This document shows positions 52,191-64,000 of a stretch of 64,000 nt of DNA, piece by piece. The DNA is from Thinopyrum elongatum. Lineage: Eukaryota > Streptophyta > Magnoliopsida > Poales > Poaceae. Each line of letters starts with the position of its first letter. Positions within the stretch are counted from its first letter, which is position 1. Location of the stretch: NCBI GenBank assembly GCA_011799875.1, contig CM022302.1, positions 50,471,381 through 50,535,380 on the forward strand, in the 5' to 3' direction. The translations under genes and the position numbers were made by a program. The notes below the pieces were generated by a model. It searched no databases, was not told where the DNA came from, and saw only the letters and a program-made list of their open reading frames with translations.

Positions 52191-55100
52191 ACTGTACCTT
52201 CCGTCGGTGTATTACCGTCTGTGTTTATTTTCCTAATTCAATTAGAGTTTTACACACTCTAGCCCATTGCATAAGTTATCTGGCAAGAAGGTTGTTCATA
52301 AGAGAACTTTTGATGTTCGGTGTTATGAATAACATAAGGGCCATACTTTCATTATGAATGAGATGTATGTTATGAATATTGATAATAATACATTACCTCA
52401 GTATTAACTTTGATAATTCATTTTAGAGTTTTACACACTCTAGCCCATTGCACAATGTTTGTTGCAAAAGGGTTGTTCATAGAAGAACAATTGCTGTTCA
52501 GTATTATGAATAACATGAGGGCCATACTTCCATCATCGATGGGACGTATGTTATGAATATTGATGGTAATATGATACATCCATAACACTGACGCTAAATG
52601 TCATAAGACTAAAAGAATACCACACAAGTGTTGCACTGCATTTGGTCACATTGGAGAAACCCGCATGGAAAATTCCATTATGATGGATTTTGAAGTCGTT
52701 TGATTTTGAATCACCTGACACTTGCAACTTTCCTCCGAAAAGTGAAGTGACTGAAATACCGTTCGCAGGCCATAAGGAACGAGCAAAGAACTTATTGGTG
52801 ATCATACATTTTGATGTATGTAGTCCGATAAATGTTGTTGCAAGTAGTGGATTTATCTATCTTCAGAAATGACTCAAGTAGATATATGGATATTTACTTG
52901 ATGAGACGTAAGTCTGGATCTTTTGAAATCATTTGAAAGGTTTTCAAAATGAAGTAGAAGTTATTGTAACAAGAAAATTATGTTTCTACAATTCGATTGC
53001 AGAAAGAAATATTTGAGTTACAAGTTTAGCGAATGTCTGATGCGTTGTGAAAGGGGTTTCATAACATGCACCTCCCGGAACACCACTGCAAGTGGAAAGT
53101 CCGTGAAGATGTAATCGAACCATTTATGACATGGTAAGATCAAAGATGACATAAATAAATTTGCCATTATCCCTTTTAAAAGGTGATGCTTTAGAGACTG
53201 CGGCTTTTACACTGAAAAGAGCTCCATCAGGTCTGTTGAAATGACACCATGGTATGGTACGCCCAACCATGTTATATCTTTTCTTAACATTTGGAATATG
53301 GGGCTTGTGTAAAAGGTTACAAACCTATTCCAAATCAGACAAGTGCTACTTTGTAGGTTATCCCAAGTCATTGGGTATTCCCCCACCACTATACGGAGGC
53401 AAAAGTTTTTGCCACAAAATGGTATGCTTTTTGAAGAAAATGGTTCTTTGAAAAAGGTGAGTGGGAGAATAGTGCAACTCGACGAGATAAACAGTATCTT
53501 CGCCATCAGATCAAAGGAAAGAGACCTTGGAAGTAATTCCGGAGTTTCCTACTGCGACTGATACGGAAGTCTCTACAATAAAATGTATGGACTTCGGTCA
53601 AACTTGCAGCTGAACCACGTAGGCAAGGCTCGTGCAAACCTCTCAGGTGCGCAAACGAGATATTGTTGTTAGACAACAGTATACCTACGATACACAAGGA
53701 AGCATTGATGGGCCCTAACTCCGGAATTGGCTAAATGCCAATACAATCCGAGATAGTTTCCATATAAGTGATTCAAGATTAAAACCTTGATACACCTTTC
53801 GGAAGACTTAGAGTCTGACGAATATTTATGGAACTATAACTGATATGAATAAAAATGTTTTATCCATAAAGCTCGACTTGTTGCAATATACAAGTTCAAG
53901 GAGTTGACTACGATGAGGTTGCTTCATCGTAGCGATGCTTAAATTCGGTTCGGGTTGAACTAGCAATTAATACATATTTCATATCATGAGATATAAAACA
54001 ATGGATGACAAAAGGATTTCCATCTGATGGAAATGAAACCAAGGACCTGCATGTGTTACAGTCCAAGGTATTTTGTCAATCCAGAGGATGCTAGAAAGGG
54101 TGCAAACTTCAGAGTTCCAGCGATGGACAGAAGAGAGCAAAGTGGAGTTGGAATCTTTGTGTTTTGATGAAATGGTCAAAGGAGTTTTGACTTCATCAAT
54201 GGGTAACGAAGATGCTTGTAATTCAAGAAAGTAAGTGGGAGCATAATAATATTTCTAAAAACCTTGTGTGCTTGACACATTGGTAATTGGAAATAAATTT
54301 CTTGACACGAATTAGGACTTCATTTGAAAATAGTTTTTTCGATGAAGTGCTTGGGCTAAATAGCCTTGATATTAGGCATGATAATCTATGGAGATAGATT
54401 TACCTAATGGGGCTAAGCAATGAATACATATTGACAAGATGCTAAAATCTTTTAGCATTAAAAGGCCAAGGAGTGATTCTTGCCGAAGTCACATGGAAAG
54501 AGTTTTTGCAAGACTCGGTGTCCCAAAAACACTGATGAGCAAAATACATGATGGGGATTCCACACACTCTTGTGTTTGGATTAATCATGTATTCCATGGT
54601 ATGTATAACAACCAGATATGTCCAATACTCCCAAAGTTGTTGCGAGTATAGATACCAAAGTGATCAAAAGTATTGATCAAGGGACAACAGTGAAAAAGGG
54701 TCATTGAGTACTATAGTAGCACTGATGACAAGTTTTCTCGCAAGTAGAGATCATGAAGAGTTCGTTGTAAAAGGTTACATCGATACAGTCTTCATCATTT
54801 ATCCATGCGATTTTCGATTTAAATTGACGGTTTTGTGTAACACACAATATGGTGGCACAGTTAGTTGGAATTTGTTCAAACAAGTTACTGTGGCGAATTC
54901 TATAACAGAGGCAAAGTATGTTGCCGCTTTTAAAGCGACAAAGAAGATGTTGAATCATATAGTTCATTCATGAACTTAGTATGGTTCCAAGATGGCTTTT
55001 GTCAATGGGACACTACTGCAAGTAGTTGCTCCATAACTCAGTCTGAGGAATCCAGGTTCAACCTGTGATTCGCATACATATCAAGCCAAGTCCACACAAA

Positions 55101-55282
55101 ATATGACTTTTGTGAAAGCGTGAAAACGCGAGGATATGCAAAGATACACACGGAGCTGAAGTCGTCAGATCCGTTGAACATTCAGGCTATACCACAAGCG
55201 AAGCATATTTACACCGGTGTGCCACAGGTGTAAAGTGCATTAGCATTAACTAGATTATTGACTCTAGTGCAAGTGGGAGTCT
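52191..55282 (+). pseudogene. Inner copia pol remnant (integrase, RT, RNase H pieces)
   Basis: Scattered motifs in changing frames: HIGETRMENSIMMDF (pre-integrase, about 52648), IYDMVRSKMT and ALETAAFTLKRAPSG (integrase, about 53130-53230), SDKCYFVGYPKSLG (about 53335), MLFEENGSLKKVSGRIVQLD (about 53430), and SITEAKYVAAFKATKK (RNase H, about 54900). The order matches BARE/Angela-type copia pol, but long parts, including the RT active site, are missing or unreadable. The polypurine tract AAGTGGGAGTC ends at 55282. Confidence 0.75.
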
Positions 55283-57456
55283 GTAGGAGATATGCCCTAG
55301 AGGCAATAATAAATGTTATTGATTATCTCCCTGTTCATAATTAGGTTTATGTTCCATGCTATAACTGCTATGGTTCTCGAGTCTGCAAATAAAACGAGGC
55401 TCGGAGGAAGACTCATATGCACGTGTGGAATAATAAACGGTAATATGTATTCCTAGTCTGGCCTCTAAGACTAGATCAAGTATTGCATGATGGTTCTGTT
55501 TTCCTGATCATGGGCATGTCTATGCCAGCAATTTTGAGGGCACAGTGTTAGAAGAACATTTGTGTTGAATCGACCCAAATTGATGTTATGCTATGAGTTA
55601 CATTCGTCACATATTAATGGTTAATAACACAGAGATGGTTAATGTTTGCAAAATTCCTTAGACCATGAGAGTGTCGAGTTTCTTCATACTTGCTTCATGA
55701 ACTTTGGGGTTTGTTAAACGTCATCCGTAAATGGGTGGCTATTACGGTGGCTTACGGGTTCATGGAAAAGTGTGTCAAGTAACTTGATAGCTCGAGATTG
55801 GGATTTGCTCCTCCGACGATGGAGAGATATCTCTGGGCCCTCTCGGTGTTACGGTATCCATCATCGTCTGGCCAGACACTTTGTGATTTGATCACAGGGA
55901 TGCCGGAACACGGTAACGAGAAAAGAGAACAATACCGGTAACGAGGTAACTGGCATAGTGGACAAGTTGTTGATCCACGGAAATGCCTACATGTCTAACC
56001 TCAGGTATTTGTAACATATCGTGAAGCAACAGGAATAGCACACGGCAACTGGAGGTTCACTCGAATATTCATTCGTGTGGGTATAGGGGTCAATATGGGT
56101 GTCCACGGCTCCGATGTTGATCATTGATCGGAAGGTGTTCCGTGTCATGTCTATACTTCACCGAACCTATAGGGTCACACGCTTAAGGGTCATCTATTTG
56201 CAGAATACTAGACAGGGAGTCTGAGAGAAAATCACCGAAAAGTTTCGGAGACAACGGAAGAGTTCCGGAGAGAGAACACTGAAAAAGTTTCGGTAAAACC
56301 GAAAAGTTGTTTCGGATAAAACCATTGATCCAAAAAGGTTTCGGCAAGCACCGGGAATGTTTTGGAGGTTGCCAGATTGGTCTGGTAATTTCTGGAATTT
56401 TTCTGGAGAAAAAACCGAAAAAAAAGTTTCGGAGCTGCCGGAGTTGTTTACCGGGTAAACAAAGATGGTTTTAAATTAAACCACCATACTGGAAATGTTC
56501 CAGAGCGCGTCCAGATAATTTTAGAGGGTGCCGGAAATGTTCTGGGACCTTCTGGAATTTTTCAGAAATAATAGTCGCGGAAAACATCTTGTCCCAGCGT
56601 GAGGGGACAAGATCCCACGGATCGTGGGGGCTGTTTTTGGGCTGTTTTTGGGGGGGCCCCCTTTGGGAGCAGCCCCCTTGTGGCTGGACAAAATGTTGGG
56701 GGGGCCCCCCATGGTGGGGGGCAGCCCCCACAAATGGTGGAGAGTGTTGGGAGGAAGGTGGGGCCCCATGGGGGAACACCATGGACAAGGGAACATGTTT
56801 TTCCCTTGTTTGGTGGGAACATGTTCTCCTTGTTTTGTGGGAACATGTTTTCCCCATGTTTAGTGGGCTGAATTTTCAGCCCCCCCCACCCCTTCCACCA
56901 CTATATAAGGAGGAGGAGAGGTGCTCTCCAACTCCACTCCAACTCTCTCACACAAGCCATGCATGATCTGGCATTCTCTCTCCCTCCCACGAAATAGTTT
57001 CGTAGTGCCGAAAGGCTGTCTGGGTTCCGGTGGGAACTAGTTCTGGACGGCGAAGCCCTGCCGGATAGATGGCACCGTATGTGTGCAACCCCGTAGAGAG
57101 GTCGTAGTTTCGTCCTTTTGCCCGAGGGGCTGTTCGAGTGTCCTCCCGAAGGGCTGTCCGAGTGACGGTCCGAGTTCTGTGAGTCCTCCCGAAGGGCTGT
57201 CCACGACACCGTCCGGGGGACTGTCCGACCGCCTCCCGGAGGGCTGTCCGAGTGGCGGATGAGGGAGTACATCCTCGCGGTTGGGAGGTTGTAAATCCTA
57301 GCTGCGGGGATCTGCACCGACGATCGTCATCGACTCTACTTCCGCTGCGCTACGAGTCGGTAACGAAAATGATCAAACCTTGTATGCACTCTCCATAGTG
57401 GTCCTGGGCTGGTGCGTAGGTCGGAAAATTTTTGTTTTCTGCCGCGTTACCTAACA
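55283..57456 (+). repeat. Inner copia 3' LTR
   Basis: 2174 bp; ends GCGTTACCTAACA rather than the GCGTTCCCCAACA of its partner. TATATAA at 56902-56908; 25-bp tandem units at about 56789-56865. Confidence 0.95.
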
Positions 57457-57461
57457 ACTAT

Positions 57462-60400
57462 ACCTTCCATCGGTGTATTACCGTCTGTATTTACTTTCTT
57501 AATTCATTTTAGAGTTTTACACTCTAGCCCTATGCATAAGGTATCTTGCAAGAAGGTTGTTCATAAGATAACTTTTTATGTTCGATGTTATGAATAACAT
57601 AAGGGCCAAACTTTCATTATGAATGAGATGTATGTTATGAATATTGATAAAAATACATTACCTCTGGGTTTACTTTCATAATTCATTTTAGAGTTTCATA
57701 CACTCTAGCCATTGCACAATGTTTGTTGCAAAAGAGTTGTTCATAAAAACAACAATTGTTGTTCAGAATTATGAATAACATGAAGGGCCATGCTTCCATC
57801 CAAAATGGGACGTATATTATGAATATTGATGGTAATATGATACATCCGTAACACTGACGCTAAATGTCGTAAGACTAAGAGAATACCACACAAGTGTGGC
57901 ACTACATTTGGTCACATTGGAGAAACCCGCATGGATAAATTCCATTATGATGGATTTTTTGAAGTCCTTTGATTTTGAATCATCTGACACTTGCAACTTT
58001 CCTCCGAAAAGTGAAGTGACTGAAATACCGTTCACAGGCCATAAGGAACGGACAACAAACTTATCGGTGATCATACATTTGATGTGTGTAGTCCGATAAA
58101 TGTTGTTAGTAGTGGATTTATCTATCTTCAGAAATGACTCAAGTAGATATGTGGATATTTATTGATGAGATGTAAGTCTGGATCTTTTGAATTTATTCGA
58201 AAGGTTTTCAAAAATGAAGTAGAAGTTATTGTAACAAGAAAATTCTGTTTCTACAATTCAATTGCAGAAAGGAATAATTGAGTTACAAGTTTAGCGAATG
58301 TCTGATGAGTTGTGAAAAGAGTTTCATAACTTACACCTCCCGGAACACCACTGTGAGTGAAACGTCCGTGAAGGTGTAATCGAACCATTTATGACATGGT
58401 AAGATCAAAGATGACATAAATAAATTTGCCATTATCCCTTTTAAAGAGTGATGCTTTAGAGACTGCGGCTTTTACACTGAAAAGAGCTCCATCGGGTCTG
58501 TTGAAATGACACCATGTATGGTACGCCAACCATGTTATCTTTTTCTTAACATTTGGAATATGGGGCTTGTGTAAAAGGTTACAAACCTATTCCAAATCAG
58601 ACAAGTGCTACTTGTAGGTTATTCCAAGTCATTGGGTATTCCTCCCTCACTATACGAGGCAAATAGGTTTGCCACAAAGAACGGTATGCTTTTTGAAGAA
58701 AATGGTTCTTTCAAAAAGGTGAGTGGGAGAATAGTGCAACTCGACAAGATAAACAGTATCTTCGTCATCAGATCAAAGGAAGAGACCGGAAGTAATTCAA
58801 GGTTTCCTACTGCGACTGATACGGAAGTCTCTACAATAAAATGTATGGACTTCGGTCGAACTTGCAGCTGAACCACGTAGGCAAGGCTCGTGCAAACCTC
58901 TCAGGTGCGCAGACGAGATATTGTTGTTAGACAACAGTATACCTACGATACACAAGGAAGCGTTGATGGGCCCTGACTCCGGAATTGGCTAAATGCCAAT
59001 ACAATCCGAGATAGTTTCCATATAAATGTTTCAAGATTAAAATCTTGATACACCTTTCGGAAGACTTAGAGTCTAACGAATTTTATGGAACTTAAAACGG
59101 ATACGGATAAAAATGTTTTATCCATAAAGCTCGACTTGTTGCAATAACAAGTTCAAGGAGTTGACTACGATGAGGTTGTTTCACCGTAGCGATGCTTAAA
59201 GTCGGTTTGGGTTGAACTAGCAATTAATACATATTTCAGTCATGAGATATGAAACATGGATGACAATAGGATTTCCATATGATGGAAATGAAACCAAGGA
59301 CTTGCATGTGTTACAGTCCAAGGTATTTTGTCATTCCAGAGGATGCTAGTAAGTATGCAAACTTCAGAGTTCCAGCAATGGACAGAAGAGAGCAAAGTGG
59401 AGTTGGAATCTTCGTGATTTGATGAAATGGTCAAAAGGGTTTTTGACTTCATCAATGGGTAACGAAGATGCTTGTGATTCAAGAAAGTAAGTGGGAGCAT
59501 AATAATATTTCTAAAAACGTTGTGTGCTTGACACATTGTTAATTGGAAATAAATTTCTTGACATGAATTAGGACTTCATTTGAAAATAGTTTTTCGATGA
59601 AGTGCTTGGGCTAAATCGCCTTTATATTAGGCATGATAATCTATGGAGATAGATTTACCTAATGGGGCTGAGCAAAGATACATATTGACAAGATGCTAAA
59701 ACTTTTTAGCATTTAAAACGCCAAGGAGTGGTTCTTGACAAAGTCACATGGAAAGAGTTTTTGCAAGACTCGGTGTCCCTAAAACACTGATGAGCAAAAT
59801 ACATGATGGAGATTCCACACACCTTTGTGTTTGGATTAATCATGTATTCCATGGTATGTGAAACAACCAGATATGTCCGATACTCCCAAGGTGTTGCGAG
59901 TATAGATACCAAAGTGATCAAAAGTACTGATCATAGGACAAGAGTGAAAAGTGTCATTGAGTGCAAGAGTAGCTCTAATGACATGTTTTCTCGCAAGCGG
60001 AGATCATGAAGAGTTCGTTGTAAAAGGTTACATCGATACAGTCTTCATCCATGCTCCAAGCGATTTTCGATTTAAATTGAGGGTTTTTGTGTAACACACA
60101 ATATGGTGGCACGGTAGTTGGAAATTGTTCCAAACAAGTTACTGTGGCGAATTCTATAACAGAGGCGAAGTATGTTGCCGCTTTTAAAAGCGACAAAGAA
60201 GATGTTGAATCATATAGTTCATTCATGAACTTAGTATGGTTCCAAGATGGCTTTTGTCAATGGGACACTACTGCAGGTAGTTGCTCCATAACTCAGTCTG
60301 AGGAATCCAGGTTCGACCTGTGATTCACATACATACAAAACCAAGTCCACACAAAATATGAATTTTGTGAAAGCGTGAAAACGCGAGGATATGCAAAGAT

Positions 60401-60535
60401 ACACACAGAGCTGAAATCGTCAGATCCGTTGGACATCAGGCTATACCACAAGGGAAGCATATTTACACCGGTATGCCACAGGTGTGAAGTGCATTAGCAT
60501 TAACTAGATCATTGACTCTAGTGCAAGTGGGAGTC
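57462..60535 (+). pseudogene. Outer copia pol remnant
   Basis: Continuation of the outer element past the inner insertion, homologous to 52191-55282. Readable pieces: VGYSKSLGIPPSLYEAN, KKVSGRIVQLDKINSIFVIR (about 58605-58780) and NSITEAKYVAAFKSDKE (about 60150). It has the same collapsed pol organisation as the inner copy plus private indels. The polypurine tract CAAGTGGGAGTC ends at 60535. Confidence 0.75.
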
Positions 60536-62670
60536 TGTAGGAGATATGCCCTAGAGGCAATAATAAATGTTATTATTTATCTCCATGCTCATAATTAGGT
60601 TTATGTTCCATGCTATAACTGCTATGGTTCTCGAGTCTACAATAACCACGAGGCTTGGAGGAAGACTCATATGCACGTGTGGAATAATAAACGGAAAAAT
60701 GTATTCCTAAGTCTAGCCTCTAAGACTAGCTCAAGTGTTGCATGATGGTCCTGTTTTCCTGATCATGGGCATGTCTATGCCAGCAACTTTGAGGGCACAA
60801 CGTTAGAAGAACATTTGTGTTGAATCGACCCGAATTGATGTTATGCTATGAGATACATTCGTCCTGAGTTAATGGTTAATAACACAGAGATAGTTAACGT
60901 TTGCATGATTCCTTAGACCATGAGAGTGTCGAGTTTCTTCATGCTTGCTTCATGAACTTTGGGGTTTGTTAAACGTCATCCGTAAATGGGTGGCTATTAC
61001 GGCGGCTTACGGGTTCATGGAAAAGTATGTCAAGTAACTTGATAGCTCAAGATTGGGATTTGCTCCTCCGACGATGGAGAGATATCTCTGGGCCCTCTCG
61101 GTGTTACGGTATCCATCATCGTCTGGCCTGACACTTTGTGATTTGATCACGGGGATGCTGGAACACGGTAACGAGAAAAGAGAACAATACCGGTAACGAG
61201 GTAACTGGCTTAATGGACAAGTTGTTGATCCACGGGAATGCCAACATGTCTCACCTCGGGTATTTGTAACAAATCGCGAAGCAACAGGAATAGCACACGG
61301 CAACTGGAGGTTCACTCGAATATTCATTCGTGTGGGTATAGGGGTCAATATGGGTGTCCACGGCTCCGATGTTGATCATTGATCGGAAAGTGTTCCGGTC
61401 ATGTCTATACTTCACCGAACCTATAGGGTCACACGCTTAAGGGTCATCTATCTGCTGAATACTAGACAGGGAGTCTGAGAGAAAGTCACCGAAAATGTTT
61501 CGGAGACAACGGAAGAGTTCCGGAGAGAGAGAACACCGAAAGAGTTTCGGTAAAACCGAAAAGGTGTTTCAGAATATATTATTAGGTCAAATAGGGTTTC
61601 GGCATCGCATGGAAATTTTCAGAGGATGTCAGAATTGGTCTGGGAACTTCTGGGAATTTTCAGAGAGAAAAAACCGGAAATGTTCCGAAACTGCCGTAAC
61701 CGCTGTTGATGCTTTCCGCTGATAAAAACCACCGCACCGAAAATGTTTCGGATCATGCCCAGAATAATTTTAGAGGGTGCCAGAAATGTTCCGGGACCTT
61801 CTGGAATTTTTCAGAAAAATGTTTTGCGGAAAACATCTTGTCCCAGCGCGAGGGTACAAGATCCCACGAATCGGGGGTTGCATGTTTGGTGGCTTTTTGT
61901 CTAGGGAGCATGCATGTTTCATGGAGACATGTTGGTGGCTTGTTGGGGGGGCCCCCCCATGGGGGGAGACAAGGTGTGGGCCGGCCCAAGGGCTGCCATG
62001 GTGGTGTCCCCTTGGTGCCCCCCTTGTGTTACCATTATGCCCTTTCATGTGTGACATGAAGCTTGGGTATTTTGGTATTTCAACATCCCACCCCACCCCT
62101 TGCCTTGGCCTTTAAAAGGAGGAGTTGGGGCTGCCATCTCCTTCATCCCCTTGCTCTTATACTCATGCCATGCAATTATCTGGCTTCTCTCTCCCTCCCA
62201 CGAAAAGAGTTTCGTAGAGCCGAAAGGCTGTCTGGGTTCCGGTGGGAACTAGTTCTGGACGGCGAAGCCCTGCCGGATAGATGACACCGTATGTGTGCAA
62301 CTCTGTAGAGAGGTCGTAGTTTCGATCTTAGTGCCCGTGGGGCTGTTCGTGAGTGCCTCCCGAAGGGCTGTCCAAGTGACGGCCCGAGTTCTGTGAGTCC
62401 TCCCGAAGGGCTGTCCGCGACACCATCCGGGGGACTATCCGACCGCCTCCCGGAGGGCTGTCCGGGTGGCGGATGAGGGTATACATCCTCGCGGTTGGGA
62501 GGTTGTAAATCCTAGCTGCGGGGATCTGCACCGACGATCGTCATCGACTCTACTTCCGCTGCGCTACGAGTCGGTAACGAAAATGATCAAACCTTGTATG
62601 CAGTCTCCATAGTGGTCCTGGGCTGGTGCGTAGGGCGGAAAATTTTTGTTTTCTGCTGCGTTCCCCTACA
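60536..62670 (+). repeat. Outer copia 3' LTR
   Basis: 2135 bp, ending CGTTCCCCTACA and followed by the GGAAA target duplication. Confidence 0.95.
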
Positions 62671-63443
62671 GGAAAGTACCATACAATTTTCTGTGGAGCT
62701 TTCTTTCCGGCCTTTTTATATCGTGAAGCATTGCACTTTGGACAGATGGTTTTTTCCGCGTGCTCGTTCCGATATATGATGCAATCATTGATGCATGTGT
62801 GATATCTAATGTGTGGCAGATCAAGAGGGCACACGATTTTCTTTGCCTCCTCGACACTAGTAGGACACAGGCTTCCCGCGGGAAGAACCTTCTTTAGATA
62901 CTTCAGAAGCTCATCCAGGCTTGCATCTGTCCATTTGTTTTTTGCCTTCGTCTTTAGAATTTATAGTGTGAAACTCAAGCGGGTCACCTTGGGATTGCAA
63001 CCATAATACAAAGGAGTCATCGAGTCTACCTCCAGTTGCGCCAGTTTGGCCTCCTCTCTAGAAGCAGCTCTGTCGCTAGTCGTCTTCTTGCGAAGCAGGT
63101 CTCGAACATGCGGGTCCCGCATGGCTGAACTTAGTACCGACGAAGACGGCGGCGTGTCCGCGTCTTCTCCGCCTTGAACTGCCTCTTCGCCATCGACATT
63201 TCCAAGGCCGTCTTCCTCTTCGGGCACATAATCGGTCATCTCTTCGTCTGGTGGCCCCATGTCGTTATTTCCTGCCCCGTCGACGTCCTCATCATCTTCA
63301 CTTATCCACCGAGTATGGCCATCCATGAAACCATGCGTGAGCAGGTGCGCCTTGAATGTACCACCCTCAAAGGGGGCGAGCCTGACTATTCCTTTGTATT
63401 TTCGACACGGACATAAAACATCCTTCAGTCTTTCTTCATACAT
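62671..63443 (-). pseudogene. CACTA TNPD-type transposase, N-terminal part
   Basis: Starting at 63443 on the minus strand: YEERLKDVLCPCRKYKG with a Cys pair, then FKAHLLTHGFMDGHTRWISE (the transposase-associated N-terminal domain), an acidic linker, EEAKLAQLEVDSMTPLYYGC, a TAA at 62961-62963, then in the same frame NKWTDASLDELLKYLKKVLP, CPLDLPHIRYHTCINDCIIY, CPKCNASRYKKAGKKAP and IVWYFP at the copia junction. A splice acceptor (GCGCGCAG) about 20 bp upstream of the ATG suggests that the first coding exon lies further right. It continues at 43398 in the same frame once one copy of the GGAAA duplication is disregarded. Confidence 0.88.
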
Positions 63444-63522
63444 TGACCTTCATGATCACCTGCGCGCGGAGCAAATATTATAACCACGTATATATGCATG
63501 CATGGATCAAATTCATACAAAA

Positions 63523-63621
63523 ATTCGGCATGACCTTCCCTAAACATAGGACATATTGAGTTTGCCCGAAATTCGCCGAAACGGAATTGAATCGACATTT
63601 CGGCAAAACATAGGCAACTCA
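63523..63621 (-). repeat. Upstream block shared with ORF2 (copy at TNPD)
   Basis: Matches 39329-39430: CGGCATGACCTTCCCTAAAC, GCCCGAAATTCGCCGAAACG and ATTTCGGCAAAACATAGGCA. Lies upstream of the transposase frame in the same relative orientation. Confidence 0.75.
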
Positions 63622-64000
63622 TGTCACCCACACATTATTTCATCAAATACACAATGTAGGCAACTCAAATTATGCCATAAATAATTCGGTATATATATTC
63701 TCATATCGCCCATATATATATAGTTTCGGTCCTATCCGCACAAACACCTTTTTTTTGCTCACCTATGTGTCGAGAGGGATATCGAGCACCTTTCTTCTTA
63801 ATTACCTAGTAGCTCTAGATATATAGCTCTAACTAGCTAGCTAGCTAGGGCGATAGTGCGGGGAGGAGAGGGAGAGAAGAGGGAAGGCATTAATGGAAGG
63901 GGGTGGAGGGCAAAGAAGAGGGGGAGGGAGGGCTCTAATGGAGGGGTGGTGGAGGGGGAGCATTGAAAGGAACAAGCAAGGTGCAAGGAAAGGGGGAGAA
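63622..64000. other. Upstream region of TNPD, ending G/A-rich
   Basis: AT-rich with TATATATAT runs near 63712 and CTAGCTAG runs near 63833, then a G/A-rich tract (63848-64000) resembling in composition the GA/G-rich stretch upstream of ORF2 (40038-40400). The CACTA terminal repeat is not reached. Confidence 0.5.

Larger units (their letters stand above)
47766..57456 (+). mobile_element. Inner copia LTR retrotransposon, 9691 bp, TSD ACTAT
   Basis: LTRs at 47766-49940 (2175 bp) and 55283-57456 (2174 bp); ACTAT at 47761-47765 and 57457-57461. Same orientation and family as the outer element, into whose internal region it inserted. The LTRs differ at roughly 15-20 positions by eye, comparable to the outer pair. 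Its core-promoter segment differs from that of the outer element and the solo LTR. The internal region has only pol remnants with many stops. Confidence 0.95.
43399..62670 (+). mobile_element. Outer copia LTR retrotransposon (9.6 kb plus nested copy), TSD GGAAA
   Basis: LTRs of equal length (2135 bp) at 43399-45533 and 60536-62670; exact GGAAA at 43394-43398 and 62671-62675. The primer-binding site is at 45534 and the polypurine tract ends at 60535. Subtracting the inner element leaves about 9.6 kb. By eye the two LTRs differ at roughly 15-20 positions (under 1%). The LTR start and the integrase remnants place it near the BARE/Angela/Maximus copia group. No gene inside is intact. It interrupts the CACTA transposase within a conserved WYFP|ITPR context. 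Confidence 0.95.
34450..64000 (-). mobile_element. CACTA (En/Spm) transposon, left end to window edge, with nested copia elements
   Basis: The left end is CACTACTAGGAAAAC at 34450, preceded by AAT, the probable 3-bp target duplication. It is followed by subterminal repeats with AGTAGCGCTG. The minus-strand genes inside are a TNPD-type transposase, an ORF2 and a small hybrid-binding-domain ORF. The right terminal repeat (expected CCTAGTAGTG) is not in the window, so the element continues beyond 64000. Without the 19.3-kb copia nest the visible part is about 10.3 kb. Both large genes carry stops or frameshifts, so the copy is not autonomous now. Confidence 0.88.

Noticed and set aside
1..64000. 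tRNA, rRNA or other structured RNA genes
   Set aside because: No cloverleaf-like or rRNA-like sequence was noticed while reading; a tRNAscan-SE or Infernal run would be decisive.

Overview
This window is plant nuclear DNA, almost certainly from a Triticeae grass (wheat, Aegilops, rye or barley group). The evidence is the set of high-copy repeats: copia LTRs opening TGTAGGAGATATGCCC, gypsy LTRs opening with GATACGTCTC, Stowaway MITEs with CTCCCTCC ends, PIF/Harbinger elements, zf-RVT/RNase H type LINEs and a CACTA element opening CACTACTAGG. I see no intact host gene, no tRNA or rRNA gene and no CRISPR array. The only host-like remnant is a broken F-box/kelch-like tail at the left edge (1-443).

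Left part (1-28 kb): a LINE fragment split by a young, complete copia element (1773-6601, minus strand, 143-bp LTRs, perfect CCTAC target duplication). Its pol polyprotein is one uninterrupted frame, but a normal Gag domain is absent. A complete but inactivated PIF/Harbinger element follows (7624-9756). Next is a second copy of a segment also present at 871-1298, and the two copies serve as filled and empty sites that validate a Stowaway MITE and an 8-bp-TSD retroposon. Further on are several decayed LINE pieces, a gypsy solo LTR (18816-20259), a tiny internally deleted LTR element (22169-22384) and a copia solo LTR (25533-27660).

Middle part (28-34.4 kb): low-information DNA with a gypsy LTR fragment, MITE pieces, a tandem duplication (30341-31320 and 31447-32345) in which one copy has gained a MITE, an AT-rich foldback-like stretch, and a 17-bp direct repeat bracketing an unplaced segment.

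Right part (34.45 kb to the window end): one large CACTA (En/Spm) transposon that runs off the right edge. All its genes are on the minus strand. Reading from right to left they are a TNPD-type transposase gene (63443 to 40751), an ORF2 gene with four phase-consistent exons (39202 to 35455), and a short intact ORF (35219-34962) encoding an RNase H1-type RNA:DNA hybrid-binding domain followed by a C-terminal membrane helix. The transposase gene is split by a full-length copia element (43399-62670, TSD GGAAA). A second element of the same family (47766-57456, TSD ACTAT) has inserted into that one. The two copia copies have near-identical LTRs but share the same ruined pol region, so they look like a recently active non-autonomous family that depends on proteins made elsewhere.

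The points most worth following up are the CACTA-borne hybrid-binding/tail-anchor protein, the upstream sequence block shared by the two CACTA genes together with a terminal-repeat-like array between them, the gag-less but pol-intact copia, and the exchange of core-promoter segments between LTR subtypes of one copia family.
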